Shown here: in pieces, positions 44,474-54,675 of the stretch
Position numbering within the stretch: the first letter of the stretch is position 1
Layout: every line of letters begins with the position of its first letter
Source of the DNA: Exiguobacterium sp. s122
GTDB lineage: Bacteria > Bacillota > Bacilli > Exiguobacteriales > Exiguobacteriaceae
Length of the DNA: 64,000 bases
Direction of reading: 5' to 3'
NCBI RefSeq assembly: GCF_018618475.1
Contig: NZ_JACSMD010000001.1
Span: forward strand, 1,364,001-1,428,000
Translations under genes and position numbers: made by a program
The notes under the pieces: model-generated
What the model was told of the DNA's origin: nothing
The model's database searches: none
Seen by the model: the letters and a program-made list of their open reading frames with translations, nothing else

Positions 44474-44986
44474 ATGATTTCATTAGTAGAAACGTATGAA
44501 CGGCTCATCGCGACGGGGGAAGCGACACGTTATGCGAGCGAACATCCAACGATTGAACAAATTGTGGCGGCAGCTAACTGTCCGGTGCCTGAAGCCGAGC
44601 TCGAGCAAATCGTCTCTGGCCATGCCGGAAATCCATATACGCACGATTCGGTGTTCGAATCGATCATCACACACGAATTGAAAGGGGCGATGGCGACACT
44701 GCTCGTCCTTGGTTACCCGATACAGACACCGCTCGCAAAAGCGCTCGTCTTGTCCGCATTCGCCCGGACGAACCGGATGAACATCGATAAACTAAAAGAA
44801 TTGAGCCATGCTGACCTGCTCGTTCGAATCCAGTCGGCTGAGCGGTCATGGAAGCGCACATTTGCCCACTTGTATCGGTCGAAGCCGTCACAACTATGCG
44901 ACCAACTCGACTCGATCCTTGGCGGTTGCGCCATCCACCGCGTCCTCGAAGCCATCGGTGACGACAAAAACGTAAAAAGTGCATAA
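44474..44986 (+). CDS. Hypothetical protein under likely carbon catabolite control
   Basis: 170 aa, soluble, mostly helical, no recognised family and no signal peptide. AAGGGGGAATCGAG precedes the ATG. Features include EHPTIEQIVAAANCPVPEAE and a central LVLGYPIQTPLAKALVLSAF. It is alone, ending at a strong terminator shared with hfq. Confidence 0.7.
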   Translation: MISLVETYERLIATGEATRYASEHPTIEQIVAAANCPVPEAELEQIVSGHAGNPYTHDSVFESIITHELKGAMATLLVLGYPIQTPLAKALVLSAFARTNRMNIDKLKELSHADLLVRIQSAERSWKRTFAHLYRSKPSQLCDQLDSILGGCAIHRVLEAIGDDKNVKSA

Positions 44987-45019
44987 AGAAAGAGCGGTCC
45001 CCGGGCCGCTCTTTCTTTA
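44985..45019. terminator. Bidirectional terminator between the 170-aa gene and hfq
   Basis: AAAGAAAGAGCGG pairs with CCGCTCTTTCTTT around a GC-rich loop; it lies between the convergent genes. Confidence 0.9.
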
Positions 45020-45023
45020 TAGC

Positions 45024-45272
45024 TTATCCTTCTGTCACTTCCACCGCATCCGGTTCGTAAAGTGTGACGTTACGTGCCGGTGAAAATGTAGAAATCGCAT
45101 GCTTATAAATCAACTGTTGGCGTCCTTCCGACTCAACGATCACCGTGAAGTTGTCAAACGACTTGATGACTCCCCGAATTTGAAACCCGCTTACTAAAAA
45201 CACGGTCGTCGGTACCATCTCTTTGCGCAACTGATTCAAAAAATGGTCTTGGATGTTATAGCTTGCCTTCAT
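45024..45272 (-). CDS. hfq: RNA chaperone Hfq
   Basis: 82-aa Sm-like protein that forms hexameric rings and binds small RNAs and mRNAs. Sm1 reads [20 protein letters not shown], and Sm2 has the hallmark IYKHAIST. It lies 12 bases after miaA on the same strand, the common miaA-hfq arrangement. GGGGGA precedes the ATG. Confidence 0.96.
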   Translation of the reverse strand: MKASYNIQDHFLNQLRKEMVPTTVFLVSGFQIRGVIKSFDNFTVIVESEGRQQLIYKHAISTFSPARNVTLYEPDAVEVTEG

Positions 45273-45284
45273 GTTGCATTCCCC

Positions 45285-46235
45285 CTAGTCTATGTCTCTT
45301 TCAAATAATCGGAATTTTCGAAAAAACCCCTCAACTTCATCATAAATATTTTTATACGATAGTTCAAATGATTTTCTTCCCATATCTACCCAAATTCCAT
45401 CAAATTGATGTCGGAACCACGTCAATTGCCGCTTTGCGAATTGTCTTGTATGTTGTTTTAGCGTCTCTCGCATCCGTTCTTCCGTGACGCGGCCTTCGAT
45501 GTATGGGACAACTTCCTTATAACCAATGGCACGCATCGCCTGGGTGTCCCCATAACCAGATTCGAGTAGCCGCTCCACTTCCTCGACAAGTCCTGAGGCG
45601 AGCATGACGTCCACCCGTTTGTTGATCCGCTCGTACAGCACGTCACGATCGGCGTGCAAGACGAATAGCTTATACGCGTAATGTTCAGACGGAGTGCTGT
45701 TCATCGCTTGAGCATCGCCTTGCATCGCGACTTCGAGCGCGCGAATGACACGACGGACGTTGTTCGGATGGATTTGTTCGGCGCGTCTCGGGTCGAGTTC
45801 CCGTAAGCGGTCGTGAAGCGTATCGGGGCCAAGACGGCTCGCCTCGTCTTCGAGCGACGCTCGCAGCGTCTCATTCACGGGCCGTTCGACAAACTCGTAA
45901 TCATATAAAATCGATCGGATGTATAGCCCGGTACCACCGACTATAATCGGCAGTTTACCACGGGCATAGATGTCATCGATCGCGTGACGTGCCAGTTGTT
46001 GAAACTTGGCGACACTCATCGGTTCATCAGGGTCACAAAGATCGATCAAGTGGTGTGGAATGCCTTCCGCCTCCTCGACCGTCACTTTTGCCGACCCAAT
46101 ATCCATGCCGCGATACACTTGTACCGAGTCGCCAGATACGATTTCTCCGTTGAACGCTTTCGCCAATTCGATTCCAGTCTTCGTTTTACCGACCGCCGTT
46201 GGACCGACAATCACGATGACAGGTGTTTTTTCCAT
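45285..46235 (-). CDS. miaA: tRNA dimethylallyltransferase
   Basis: 316-aa enzyme that adds the isopentenyl group to A37 of tRNAs reading UNN codons. GPTAVGKTKTGIELA is the P-loop; GDSVQVYRGMDIGSAK and RAIGYKEV are family motifs. The ATG at 46235 is preferred over the GTG at 46244 because the GGAG site falls 8 bases before the ATG and overlaps the GTG. Operon with hfq. Confidence 0.96.
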   Translation of the reverse strand: MEKTPVIVIVGPTAVGKTKTGIELAKAFNGEIVSGDSVQVYRGMDIGSAKVTVEEAEGIPHHLIDLCDPDEPMSVAKFQQLARHAIDDIYARGKLPIIVGGTGLYIRSILYDYEFVERPVNETLRASLEDEASRLGPDTLHDRLRELDPRRAEQIHPNNVRRVIRALEVAMQGDAQAMNSTPSEHYAYKLFVLHADRDVLYERINKRVDVMLASGLVEEVERLLESGYGDTQAMRAIGYKEVVPYIEGRVTEERMRETLKQHTRQFAKRQLTWFRHQFDGIWVDMGRKSFELSYKNIYDEVEGFFRKFRLFERDID

Positions 46236-46283
46236 CTCGTTCACTCCTCAAACGAAAGACCGCTCCTAGAAGGAAACGGTCAG

Positions 46284-46379
46284 TCAAATTCTTCGTTTAA
46301 TTGTATCATCAAATACGACGGCAAACAGCATCCAACCACATAATAGCAAACCGACTAACAAAATTAAGCCATCACTCAT
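46284..46379 (-). CDS. Putative 31-residue single-TM protein
   Basis: Reads MSDGLILLVGLLLCGWMLFA then VVFDDTIKRRI: one hydrophobic helix and a charged C-terminus. AGGAGGCGGACACGA before the ATG is a strong ribosome site. It lies just upstream of miaA on the same strand, with a weak hairpin (GACCG...CGGTC, about 46258-46284) between. No family recognised. Confidence 0.6.
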   Translation of the reverse strand: MSDGLILLVGLLLCGWMLFAVVFDDTIKRRI

Positions 46380-46442
46380 TCGTGTCCGCCTCCTTTGTTT
46401 CCCCATTCCCGATTTTCACATTTTAGACACAATTGAATACGC

Positions 46443-46467
46443 AAAAAAAAGGCCCCCATAGGAGCCC
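46443..46467 (-). terminator. Terminator of the AmiS/UreI gene
   Basis: GGCTCC / GGGGCC stem (one wobble) followed by a run of seven T on the minus strand, directly after the stop codon. Confidence 0.75.
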
Positions 46468-46468
46468 C

Positions 46469-47059
46469 TTACGATGTCACTTCGACGAGCCGATGTCGCC
46501 AAATCGTAAACCCGAAATACATAATCGCCGTCCCGCTTGCAGCCCACCAGATGATCGTGTAAAGCGGTGTCACTAGTCCGGACATTCCGACCATTGCCGG
46601 TACGATTAAAGTCAGCCAACTTAAAACGAGCGCGACGCGAGACGTTACCGCATCGACTGGTCGCCCGAGCCCCATACCGAGGAAGAACAGCGCCCAAAGG
46701 AACGCCCAAAACGTCCACATCGCGCCGTCCACAAAGTCGGCCCGCCCGAAGCCGATGCCTGCATAAAACAGTGCTGCGACCGCGACGAAGAGTGAGAACC
46801 AGCCGACACCGCGACCGTCCAAGTCAAACAAGAACGTAACGCCGACGTATAGATACGTAAACGCGAACAAGTAAATTCCGGCATATCCGAACACTTCAGC
46901 CGGTGACGCTTGAACGACGAGCCATGTCGCGATGAACGCTTGCAAGAAGCCCGTGAACAAGCTGAACACACCGGCACTCTTCACGTCGACTTTCCCAAAT
47001 AAGACGAGGCTATTTAAAAACAACGCCACGCCACCAAATAACAAACTAATATTCCCCAC
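46469..47059 (-). CDS. AmiS/UreI family urea/amide channel
   Basis: 196 aa with six to seven TM helices. The sequence fits the family of proton-gated urea channels and amide transporters (LLFGGVALFLNSLVLFG, FTYLYVGVTFLFDLDGRGVG, GAMWTFWAFLWALFFLGMGL). No urease or amidase gene is adjacent. The GTG at 47059 is chosen because AAAGGAG lies 8 bases before it; an ATG two codons earlier is only 2 bases from that site. A weak cre-like box lies upstream. Confidence 0.85.
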   Translation of the reverse strand: MGNISLLFGGVALFLNSLVLFGKVDVKSAGVFSLFTGFLQAFIATWLVVQASPAEVFGYAGIYLFAFTYLYVGVTFLFDLDGRGVGWFSLFVAVAALFYAGIGFGRADFVDGAMWTFWAFLWALFFLGMGLGRPVDAVTSRVALVLSWLTLIVPAMVGMSGLVTPLYTIIWWAASGTAIMYFGFTIWRHRLVEVTS

Positions 47060-47114
47060 GTGCATTACTCCTTTGTACAGATGTCAGACGTCTTTCGTTA
47101 TCTCCACTGTACTG

Positions 47115-47128
47115 TGAATTCGCTTTCA
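47115..47128 (-). promoter_or_regulatory. Weak cre-like box before the AmiS/UreI gene
   Basis: Minus-strand TGAAAGCGAATTCA matches the cre consensus at 12 of 14 positions and lies 56 bases upstream of the start codon. Confidence 0.35.
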
Positions 47129-47168
47129 ATGCAAGATGGGAAATCCGTGTTCACGAGAACGCCTTGTT

Positions 47169-48032
47169 TTACTCGTTCTCGAGTGTCTGTATCGCCTCAT
47201 CGATTTTGTCTTGTTCGGCTTCTGTGAACGTCGGAAAGGCTGGGTCGATTCGTTCTAACACGTCAATCATGACGGATGAGACGATATAACGCGCATACCA
47301 TTCGTCATCGGCCGGAAGGACGTACCACGGAGCTTGTTCGGTCGCCGTCTTTGATAGCATGTCGGCAAAGATGGCCTGATAGTCGTCCCAATGTTGTCGC
47401 TCCTCGACATCACTAAACGAAAACTCCCAATTCTTTTTTGGATCTTTCAATCGCTCAAGCAAGCGGTCGCGTTGAACTTCTTTTGAGACGTTGAAGAAAA
47501 ACTTGATGATTTCAAACCCGTTCTCATGCAAGTAGCGCTCAAAATCATTGATTTGACGATAACGCATCGACCAAACCGCCTCTTTATCCGTCTCTTCCGG
47601 AATCACTTCTTCCCCGAGCAAATCGTGTACTCGGGGGGCAATGACTTCCTCGTAATGGGAGCGATTGAGGATACCGACCTGCCCGCGTTCTGGCATCAAG
47701 TCGTGCATGCGCCACAAATAGTCATGTTTCTTTTCTTTTTCGGACGGCTTCTGGAAGGCGTTCGTCTTCAACCCTTGGGCGTTCAAGTTCGAAAAGATGT
47801 AGCTGATTGCTTCGTCTTTCCCTCCCGCATCGAGCGCCTGTAAGACGACAATGACCCCTGTCTTTGCCTCGGCATATAGTTTCCAATGCAATTCCTTCAA
47901 GCGTTCAATGCTTTCAGGGATGAGCGTCTGTTGTAATTCCTCGTCAGTTGGTCGGTCATCGATTGATGTGTCAAAATCGTTTAATTTCCGCTTTTGTTTC
48001 TCATCGATTTTGAATCGGTCGAAATCTGGCAT
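47169..48032 (-). CDS. PPK2 family polyphosphate kinase
   Basis: 287 aa. It transfers phosphate between polyphosphate and nucleotides. The Walker A-like DAGGKDEAISYIFS, NRSHYEEVIAPRVH (Walker B region) and the lid-region basic residues (KNWEFSFSDVEERQHWDDY) are conserved. Class I/III members phosphorylate ADP or AMP using polyphosphate; which applies is unclear. The ATG at 48032 follows GAGGTGG; an in-frame upstream start lacks a site. Confidence 0.92.
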   Translation of the reverse strand: MPDFDRFKIDEKQKRKLNDFDTSIDDRPTDEELQQTLIPESIERLKELHWKLYAEAKTGVIVVLQALDAGGKDEAISYIFSNLNAQGLKTNAFQKPSEKEKKHDYLWRMHDLMPERGQVGILNRSHYEEVIAPRVHDLLGEEVIPEETDKEAVWSMRYRQINDFERYLHENGFEIIKFFFNVSKEVQRDRLLERLKDPKKNWEFSFSDVEERQHWDDYQAIFADMLSKTATEQAPWYVLPADDEWYARYIVSSVMIDVLERIDPAFPTFTEAEQDKIDEAIQTLENE

Positions 48033-48136
48033 GTTGATCCACCTCACTTTTTTCTCGTAGCAACTTCCTTTACCCAGAAACAGGTGACGTGTGATCATTT
48101 ATTCGTTGATGAACGCGCAATCGTTTATCAATTTTT

Positions 48137-48160
48137 GGCTCGTTTCATCTGAAACGAGCC
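48137..48160. repeat. Perfect inverted repeat in an intergenic region
   Basis: GGCTCGTTTC (48137-48146), loop ATCT, GAAACGAGCC (48151-48160). Neither strand has a T run after it, so it is not a normal terminator. It lies in the 268-base gap 48033-48300, which holds no gene that I can see. Confidence 0.6.
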
Positions 48161-48260
48161 ATCGATACGATCTAAAAAATCAAAACATGCACTGGCAATG
48201 ATGTATTCACCCTGTTCTTCCTATTCCAAGCATTTCACAATTAAGGGTAATCACACAAAA

Positions 48261-48294
48261 AAGCTGTAGACAAATTGAGATTTGTCTACAGCTT
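48261..48294 (-). terminator. Terminator of the M4 protease gene
   Basis: A 14-bp perfect stem (48261-48274 with 48281-48294) directly after the stop at 48301. Several T follow on the minus strand. Confidence 0.88.
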
Positions 48295-48300
48295 CCTTCA

Positions 48301-49863
<1,563 letters not shown>

Positions 49864-49974
49864 TTACATAGTTTCACACAATTATGATATCCAACTATTT
49901 AATTATTTTGATAATTTAAAATATTAAGTAAATATGACTATTTATAAATGTCCACAGCGCCTTTCTCACTGTAT

Positions 49975-50003
49975 AAAAAAACGTCACCCGTAACGGGCGA
50001 CGT
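49975..50003 (-). terminator. Terminator of the ABC exporter operon
   Basis: ACGTCACCCG (49981-49990) pairs with CGGGCGACGT (49994-50003), with a T run on the minus strand. Confidence 0.9.
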
Positions 50004-50007
50004 CGAA

Positions 50008-51006
50008 TCAATACACATCTTTTTGCGTGAAATGGTAAAACGCGTAAGCGAGTGCCGCCAATGACCAGAGCGTGATCACGACGAGCGAGAACGGTAACGT
50101 CATCCCATCGATCGGGGGTGCTTGCCCTTCGAGATAGGTATGAAGACCGAAGTTGACGTTGACGAGATACTTCGAACTGTCCCAGTTCGACCCGAGTGAC
50201 GTCAAAAGCGGACCTGAAATGAGCACGGCCATCATGATGCCGATCCCGGTCGCCGTATTTTTGACGATGACCGATACCATGAGTGCAATCGTCCCGACCG
50301 CCGCGACAACGAACCAGGAGAGCCCGACAGACATGAGCAAATATTGCCACATCGGCAGCGTATGCACGAAATCGGTCGAGAACGTACCGGTCGGGGAGGC
50401 TTGGAACCCGGTTAAGATCGGCGCGGTCCACCCGTCCCAGCCGAGTACAATACCGGATATCGCATAACTGACGAGTGCCGTGATAAAGATGAGGAGCGAC
50501 GTATAAAGAAGCGTCGTCATCCATTTCGCGAGAAGGATCTTAAAACGCCGGACCGGTCGAGATAAGAGCGTCTTGATCGTCCCATCATTATGCTCACCGC
50601 TGACGATATCTGCCATCAAGACGATAATGAAGAGCGGCAAGACGAGCGTCGTCCCTTGGGAGAAGAAGACGCGCATGAACGTTGGTGCCCCTGGATAACT
50701 CGGATTGATGTCGTTATCTAAGTAATATTGGTTCTGTTGCACCCGAAACTCAAGGATTTGCCGGAACTCGTCTTGCACATTCGCCGAGGCGAGCCTGTTT
50801 TGCGTATCGATAATCTCTTGCTGCAAATCGACGCGCCAGTCAATCGTCCCCTGCTCTTCCCGCTGCTTCTCGATTTGACGATAATTCGCATACGTGAACA
50901 TCGACACGAGCACGACGAGAATCGTCGAGACGACAAGCAAGCGTCGTTTGCGATGAATTTTCAGGACTTCGTTCCGGATCAATCCGATGATTGAAGGATT
51001 AGACAA
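50008..51006 (-). CDS. ABC transporter permease (ABC-2 type)
   Basis: 332 aa. A cytoplasmic N-terminus (LIRNEVLKIHRKRR), TM1, a large external loop of about 100 residues rich in charged helix, then five more TM helices. SGEHNDGTIKTLLSRPVRRF is the usual ABC-2/NatB-like coupling stretch. The start is uncertain: TTG at 51006 has GGGGG eight bases upstream; GTG at 51015 abuts it. Overlaps the ATPase gene. Confidence 0.88.
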   Translation of the reverse strand: MSNPSIIGLIRNEVLKIHRKRRLLVVSTILVVLVSMFTYANYRQIEKQREEQGTIDWRVDLQQEIIDTQNRLASANVQDEFRQILEFRVQQNQYYLDNDINPSYPGAPTFMRVFFSQGTTLVLPLFIIVLMADIVSGEHNDGTIKTLLSRPVRRFKILLAKWMTTLLYTSLLIFITALVSYAISGIVLGWDGWTAPILTGFQASPTGTFSTDFVHTLPMWQYLLMSVGLSWFVVAAVGTIALMVSVIVKNTATGIGIMMAVLISGPLLTSLGSNWDSSKYLVNVNFGLHTYLEGQAPPIDGMTLPFSLVVITLWSLAALAYAFYHFTQKDVY

Positions 51007-51919
51007 TGTGGTCACCCCCGGTTAACGAGATAAACAACTCTTCGAGCGTTTGGACGCGTCGTTCTAACCCAGCGACCGCGACGTTCCGCTCGAGTAAATA
51101 TCGGTTCAATTGGGCGGTGTCCTCCAAGTTCATCGAGACACGGATTGTTCGCTCGTCGATTACGTCCGCCTGGGTCACTGACTTAAAGCCGCGCACAATC
51201 GGAAGCGCCTCAAAGCTGTCCGGCACGTGAACGTCAACGGTCGAGGCGAGCTCGTTAATCAAGTCCCCGACCGTTCCGACCTTCACGATTTTCCCGCGAG
51301 ACATGATGGCGACACGGTCAGCGAGCAGTTCAATTTCCGCTAAAATATGACTTGAGACGAGCACGCTTAAGCCCGTTTCTTCGACGAGTCGGCGGATGAA
51401 GAGACGCAAGTCTCGAATCCCCATTGGATCGAGTCCATTCGTCGGCTCGTCCAAAATCAGGACGCGCGGATTATTGAGGAGCGCCTGGGCAATCCCAAGA
51501 CGCTGTCGCATCCCCAGTGAGTATGTCTTCACTTTATCATCGATCCGTGCCGTCAAATCAACGAGATCAATCACTTCCTGGATTCTCGCCTCGGTCACGT
51601 CCGGCAACATACGAGCGAACACTTCTAAGTTCTCACGGCCGCTTAAAAACTTGTACAATTCCGGATTTTCGACAATTGCTCCGATTTGGTTCATCGCTTG
51701 GACGAATTCTCGCTCAACGTTGTAGCCGCAAATCGAGACGGTCCCTTGCGTCGGTTTGATTAAACCAACTATCATTCGAATCGTCGTCGTCTTGCCTGCC
51801 CCGTTCGGACCTAAGAAGCCGAACACTTCGCCAGGAAACACGTCGAACGACATATTGTCGATAATCGTCTTTTTCCCAATCACTTTAGTCAGTTGATCAA
51901 TCTTCAATGTTGGTTGCAT
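50999..51919 (-). CDS. ABC transporter ATP-binding protein
   Basis: 306-aa exporter ATPase with Walker A GPNGAGKTTT, signature YSLGMRQRLGI, Walker B VLILDEPTNGLDPMG and SSHILAEIE, and a C-terminal regulatory extension. Pairs with the permease that overlaps its stop. Substrate unknown (the type includes bacitracin- and sodium-exporters). Confidence 0.93.
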   Translation of the reverse strand: MQPTLKIDQLTKVIGKKTIIDNMSFDVFPGEVFGFLGPNGAGKTTTIRMIVGLIKPTQGTVSICGYNVEREFVQAMNQIGAIVENPELYKFLSGRENLEVFARMLPDVTEARIQEVIDLVDLTARIDDKVKTYSLGMRQRLGIAQALLNNPRVLILDEPTNGLDPMGIRDLRLFIRRLVEETGLSVLVSSHILAEIELLADRVAIMSRGKIVKVGTVGDLINELASTVDVHVPDSFEALPIVRGFKSVTQADVIDERTIRVSMNLEDTAQLNRYLLERNVAVAGLERRVQTLEELFISLTGGDHIV

Positions 51920-52037
51920 CGTCTCACCTCTTTATCATTCTAGCGGAGACGACACCCGTCTGTCCTATTCGAACATTCACATAGGGCAGGTTGAACTTTT
52001 TTTGTTATGATGAGGACAACGAAAGCGAGGTCATCAG

Positions 52038-52787
52038 ATGAAAAATCGAAAGTGGTATGCGTTTTTAATCGGCACGATCTTCCTGACGGGAACGGCGCTT
52101 TACGGGCTGTGGATCGGCTATCAAGATATCGTCCATCCGCCGGAACGGACGCTTTCTATTGACGAGGATGCCCGTCCTGCACCGGAAGGCGAAGTGTTCG
52201 TCGCCCTCGGCGACTCGCTCACACGCGGTGTCGGCTCGACATCGGGCGCCGGATACGTGCAACCGGTCAGCCGGGCATTACAAGAAGACGGAATCCGGTC
52301 ACAGAACCTAGCCGTCTCGGGAGCTCGTACCGAGGACCTCCTCGCTCAACTCGAGCAGCCCGAAGTTCGACGGACAATCGAAAATGCCCGATACATCACG
52401 TTGACGATCGGAGGAAACGATCTGTTCAACCGTGGCGAGAACGTCGATAACTTCAACTCGGTCGACATCAACCAAGTCGTGACAGATGCGAAGACGAACT
52501 TAGATACGATTTTTACCGAAATCCGCAGCTTGAACGATTCCGCTCAAATTATTTACATTGCGCTCTATAACCCGTTCCAAGACAACGAGAACGGGGAGGC
52601 GTTCAATCAACTCATCCTCGATTGGAACGCCTCGGCCGCACAATTCGCCAATGCGCAACGAATCGACGTCATCGATCCGTTCGCCTACGTCTCTGACGTA
52701 TCAAGGGATCTTGCGACCGATCAATTCCATCCGAGCGACCGGACGTATGAGAAGTTCGCCGATGATGTGCTCTTCCTACTCGACTAA
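52038..52787 (+). CDS. SGNH/GDSL-family lipase/acylhydrolase
   Basis: 249 aa with an N-terminal membrane anchor or signal (about 8-28), so it acts outside the membrane. The four SGNH blocks are present: GDSLTRG (Ser), VSGARTEDL (Gly), LTIGGNDLF (Asn) and TDQFHPSDRTY (Asp, His). It resembles the B. subtilis YpmR-like acylhydrolases. Ends at a shared terminator. Confidence 0.92.
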   Translation: MKNRKWYAFLIGTIFLTGTALYGLWIGYQDIVHPPERTLSIDEDARPAPEGEVFVALGDSLTRGVGSTSGAGYVQPVSRALQEDGIRSQNLAVSGARTEDLLAQLEQPEVRRTIENARYITLTIGGNDLFNRGENVDNFNSVDINQVVTDAKTNLDTIFTEIRSLNDSAQIIYIALYNPFQDNENGEAFNQLILDWNASAAQFANAQRIDVIDPFAYVSDVSRDLATDQFHPSDRTYEKFADDVLFLLD

Positions 52788-52820
52788 AACAAGCCTGATC
52801 ATAACGATCAGGCTTGTTTT
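52786..52820. terminator. Bidirectional terminator after the SGNH gene
   Basis: A 15-bp perfect stem (52786-52800 with 52806-52820) containing the SGNH stop codon and the last codons of the convergent GNAT gene. Confidence 0.92.
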
Positions 52821-53485
52821 TCATAGTCGACGTACCATGTTTCATCTTGTTGACGGATACCTGTCCCGAACCACCCATCTAATAAGAGACGTACTTGTCG
52901 CGCTGTATCAGCCATCTCGACGGACGTGACGAATCCGTCACCTTGCCAATCGGTGTGTAGCTCTTTCATAAAGATGTAACGCCATTTGCCCCCGTATTTC
53001 GGCTTCAATGCGCCGATGCGTAGTCCGAGGGCGAACTTATCTTTTAAACTCGGGATATTGAACGGAGCGACCGTCGCACAGACGAGGTCGAATCGGACGT
53101 CTTGACTGAACGCCTCCATCAAGAGGCGGCCGAGATGCTGTTGCAGGCGATATCCCCGAAACGACGGATGGACGTTCGTCACTTCCTGATAGATGATGCG
53201 CTCGAGTGACTGTTCCGGATATCCGATGTCCCTCCCGAGATGTTCTTCATCGATTGGTGGGATGAGGAGCGCACGAAATGCGATCAATTCCTCATCCCGG
53301 AATGCACCGATGATGGTTCGGTCTTCCAATAGTGTTTGAAATTCGTCAGTCGTGAGCGCTTGATAGTGAGTCGCCTCGGCCAACTCAGCTATGACCGCTC
53401 GTTGGACAGATTCGATGGCCGGCAAGTCTTGCTCCGTTAAATGGCGAACGTGTAACGTAAGACCGCTCCACACCCCTGTCCACAT
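52808..53485 (-). CDS. GNAT acyltransferase of the D-amino-acid/dipeptide module
   Basis: 225 aa, GNAT fold with IAFRALLIPPIDEEHLGRDI, VHPSFRGYRLQQHLGRLLM (acyl-CoA loop) and ATVAPFNIPSLKDKFALGL. It directly follows the enolase-superfamily gene with a one-base overlap (TGATG). In Geobacillus and Bacillus, a GNAT beside an N-succinylamino-acid racemase transfers succinyl from succinyl-CoA to D-amino acids; that role is inferred here from context and resemblance, not proven. Confidence 0.8.
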   Translation of the reverse strand: MWTGVWSGLTLHVRHLTEQDLPAIESVQRAVIAELAEATHYQALTTDEFQTLLEDRTIIGAFRDEELIAFRALLIPPIDEEHLGRDIGYPEQSLERIIYQEVTNVHPSFRGYRLQQHLGRLLMEAFSQDVRFDLVCATVAPFNIPSLKDKFALGLRIGALKPKYGGKWRYIFMKELHTDWQGDGFVTSVEMADTARQVRLLLDGWFGTGIRQQDETWYVDYEKQA

Positions 53486-54597
53486 CAGCCCGTCACCTCG
53501 TATCGCGCTGTCGTCAACTGTTCGAGGATCGCTTCATCGACTTCGATCCCGAGACCCGGTTGGTCGTTTAATCGGATGAACGGTAAATCGTAATGCAAGT
53601 TCCCGACATCTTGTGCGAAGCGGAGCGGGCCGGTCAATTCGACGGAACGTACGATTTTACTTGAAAAGGCGACATGGAAGCCGGCACTCGAGGCGATGGA
53701 TGATTCGACCATCGACCCGATTTGACATTCGATTCCAGACATTTCTGCAATGTGGGCAAGTTTTTTCGCCGGATAGATGCCACCGCACTTCATCAGTTTA
53801 ATGTTCACTTTATGTGCCGCCTGCATGAGCGTCAACCGCCGCATCTCCGGCATGCCGCGCACGCCTTCATCGATCATGATCGGGACGACGCTTTTCGCTT
53901 TCACTTCGACCATCCCCTCGAAGTCATCGGCTCGAACCGGCTGTTCAATCCAGTCAAGTGCATATGGGACGAGCTGTTGCATTGCCTGTAACGTCTTCCC
54001 GGCATTTTCCCAGCCTTGGTTCACGTCGACGCGAATCGGGACATTCGGTCCGACCGCTTGACGAACAGCGGCGACACGCGCGACGTCAGAAGCGACGTCG
54101 ACTCCGACTTTCATCTTGATGGAGGTGTAACCGGCGGCAAGCTGTTGTGTTGCCTCCTCGGCCATCGCGACAGGGTCTCCGATACTGAGGACATGCGTCA
54201 CCGGGAAGGCGTCATGATAGCGCCCCCCAATCAGTTCGTATACCGGCAATCCAAACTTCTTGCCGACAAGGTCGTAACACGCGATATCGAGCGCTGCCTT
54301 GGCGGCCGGGACGTCCCGGATGGATCGGTCCATTACATCATGAATTCGTTCCATATGCATCGGATTCTCCCCGATTAACTGTGGCCCGAGCAACCGATGA
54401 ATGATCGTGATCGTGCTCTCGAGCGACTCGCCCGTGACGTGCTCATCGGCCACCGCCTCCCCGTATCCGACGTGACCACAGGCACTCGTCATTTTGACAA
54501 TGACGGACGGCATATCATCGTAGCGATGATAGCTAACGACGAACGGGACTTTCAATGGAAATCGGACAGCATATACTTCAATCTTTTCAATTCTCAT
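53485..54597 (-). CDS. Enolase-superfamily epimerase/racemase (dipeptide epimerase or N-succinylamino-acid racemase)
   Basis: 370 aa, muconate-lactonizing subgroup. Catalytic lysines are in IKMKVG (161-163) and NIKLMK (267); metal ligands are Asp191 (VDVNQGW), Glu218 (DWIEQP) and Asp243 (MIDEG). Spacing matches B. subtilis L-Ala-D/L-Glu epimerase closely. However the D-x-D that binds the dipeptide ammonium group reads ELT (320-322). A divergent relative of this type in Bacillus cereus is an N-succinyl-arginine racemase, so a blocked amino-acid substrate is possible. The ATG at 54597 follows GGAG. Confidence 0.85.
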   Translation of the reverse strand: MRIEKIEVYAVRFPLKVPFVVSYHRYDDMPSVIVKMTSACGHVGYGEAVADEHVTGESLESTITIIHRLLGPQLIGENPMHMERIHDVMDRSIRDVPAAKAALDIACYDLVGKKFGLPVYELIGGRYHDAFPVTHVLSIGDPVAMAEEATQQLAAGYTSIKMKVGVDVASDVARVAAVRQAVGPNVPIRVDVNQGWENAGKTLQAMQQLVPYALDWIEQPVRADDFEGMVEVKAKSVVPIMIDEGVRGMPEMRRLTLMQAAHKVNIKLMKCGGIYPAKKLAHIAEMSGIECQIGSMVESSIASSAGFHVAFSSKIVRSVELTGPLRFAQDVGNLHYDLPFIRLNDQPGLGIEVDEAILEQLTTARYEVTG

Positions 54598-54635
54598 AGT
54601 CAAGCTCCTTTACTTCTATCGTCTCGTTAGTTATA

Positions 54636-54656
54636 TTGTCGTTAAATAGTCGCTAA
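54636..54656 (-). promoter_or_regulatory. Direct-repeat operator, copy A
   Basis: TTGTCGTTAA, one base, TAGTCGCTAA (read on the plus strand). The TCGYTAA core repeats with an 11-base period; a third TCGTTAG is at 54624-54630. It is 39 bases upstream of the racemase start codon and 19 upstream of the divergent regulator's. 19 of 21 bases are identical to copy B at 57345-57365. Confidence 0.7.
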
Positions 54657-54675
54657 ATTGCAAGGAGGAATTTTC

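Noticed and set aside
49916-50524. 202-codon open frame on the minus strand overlapping the ABC permease
   Set aside because: Another frame of the permease gene; Arg/Cys-rich translation with no membrane segments.
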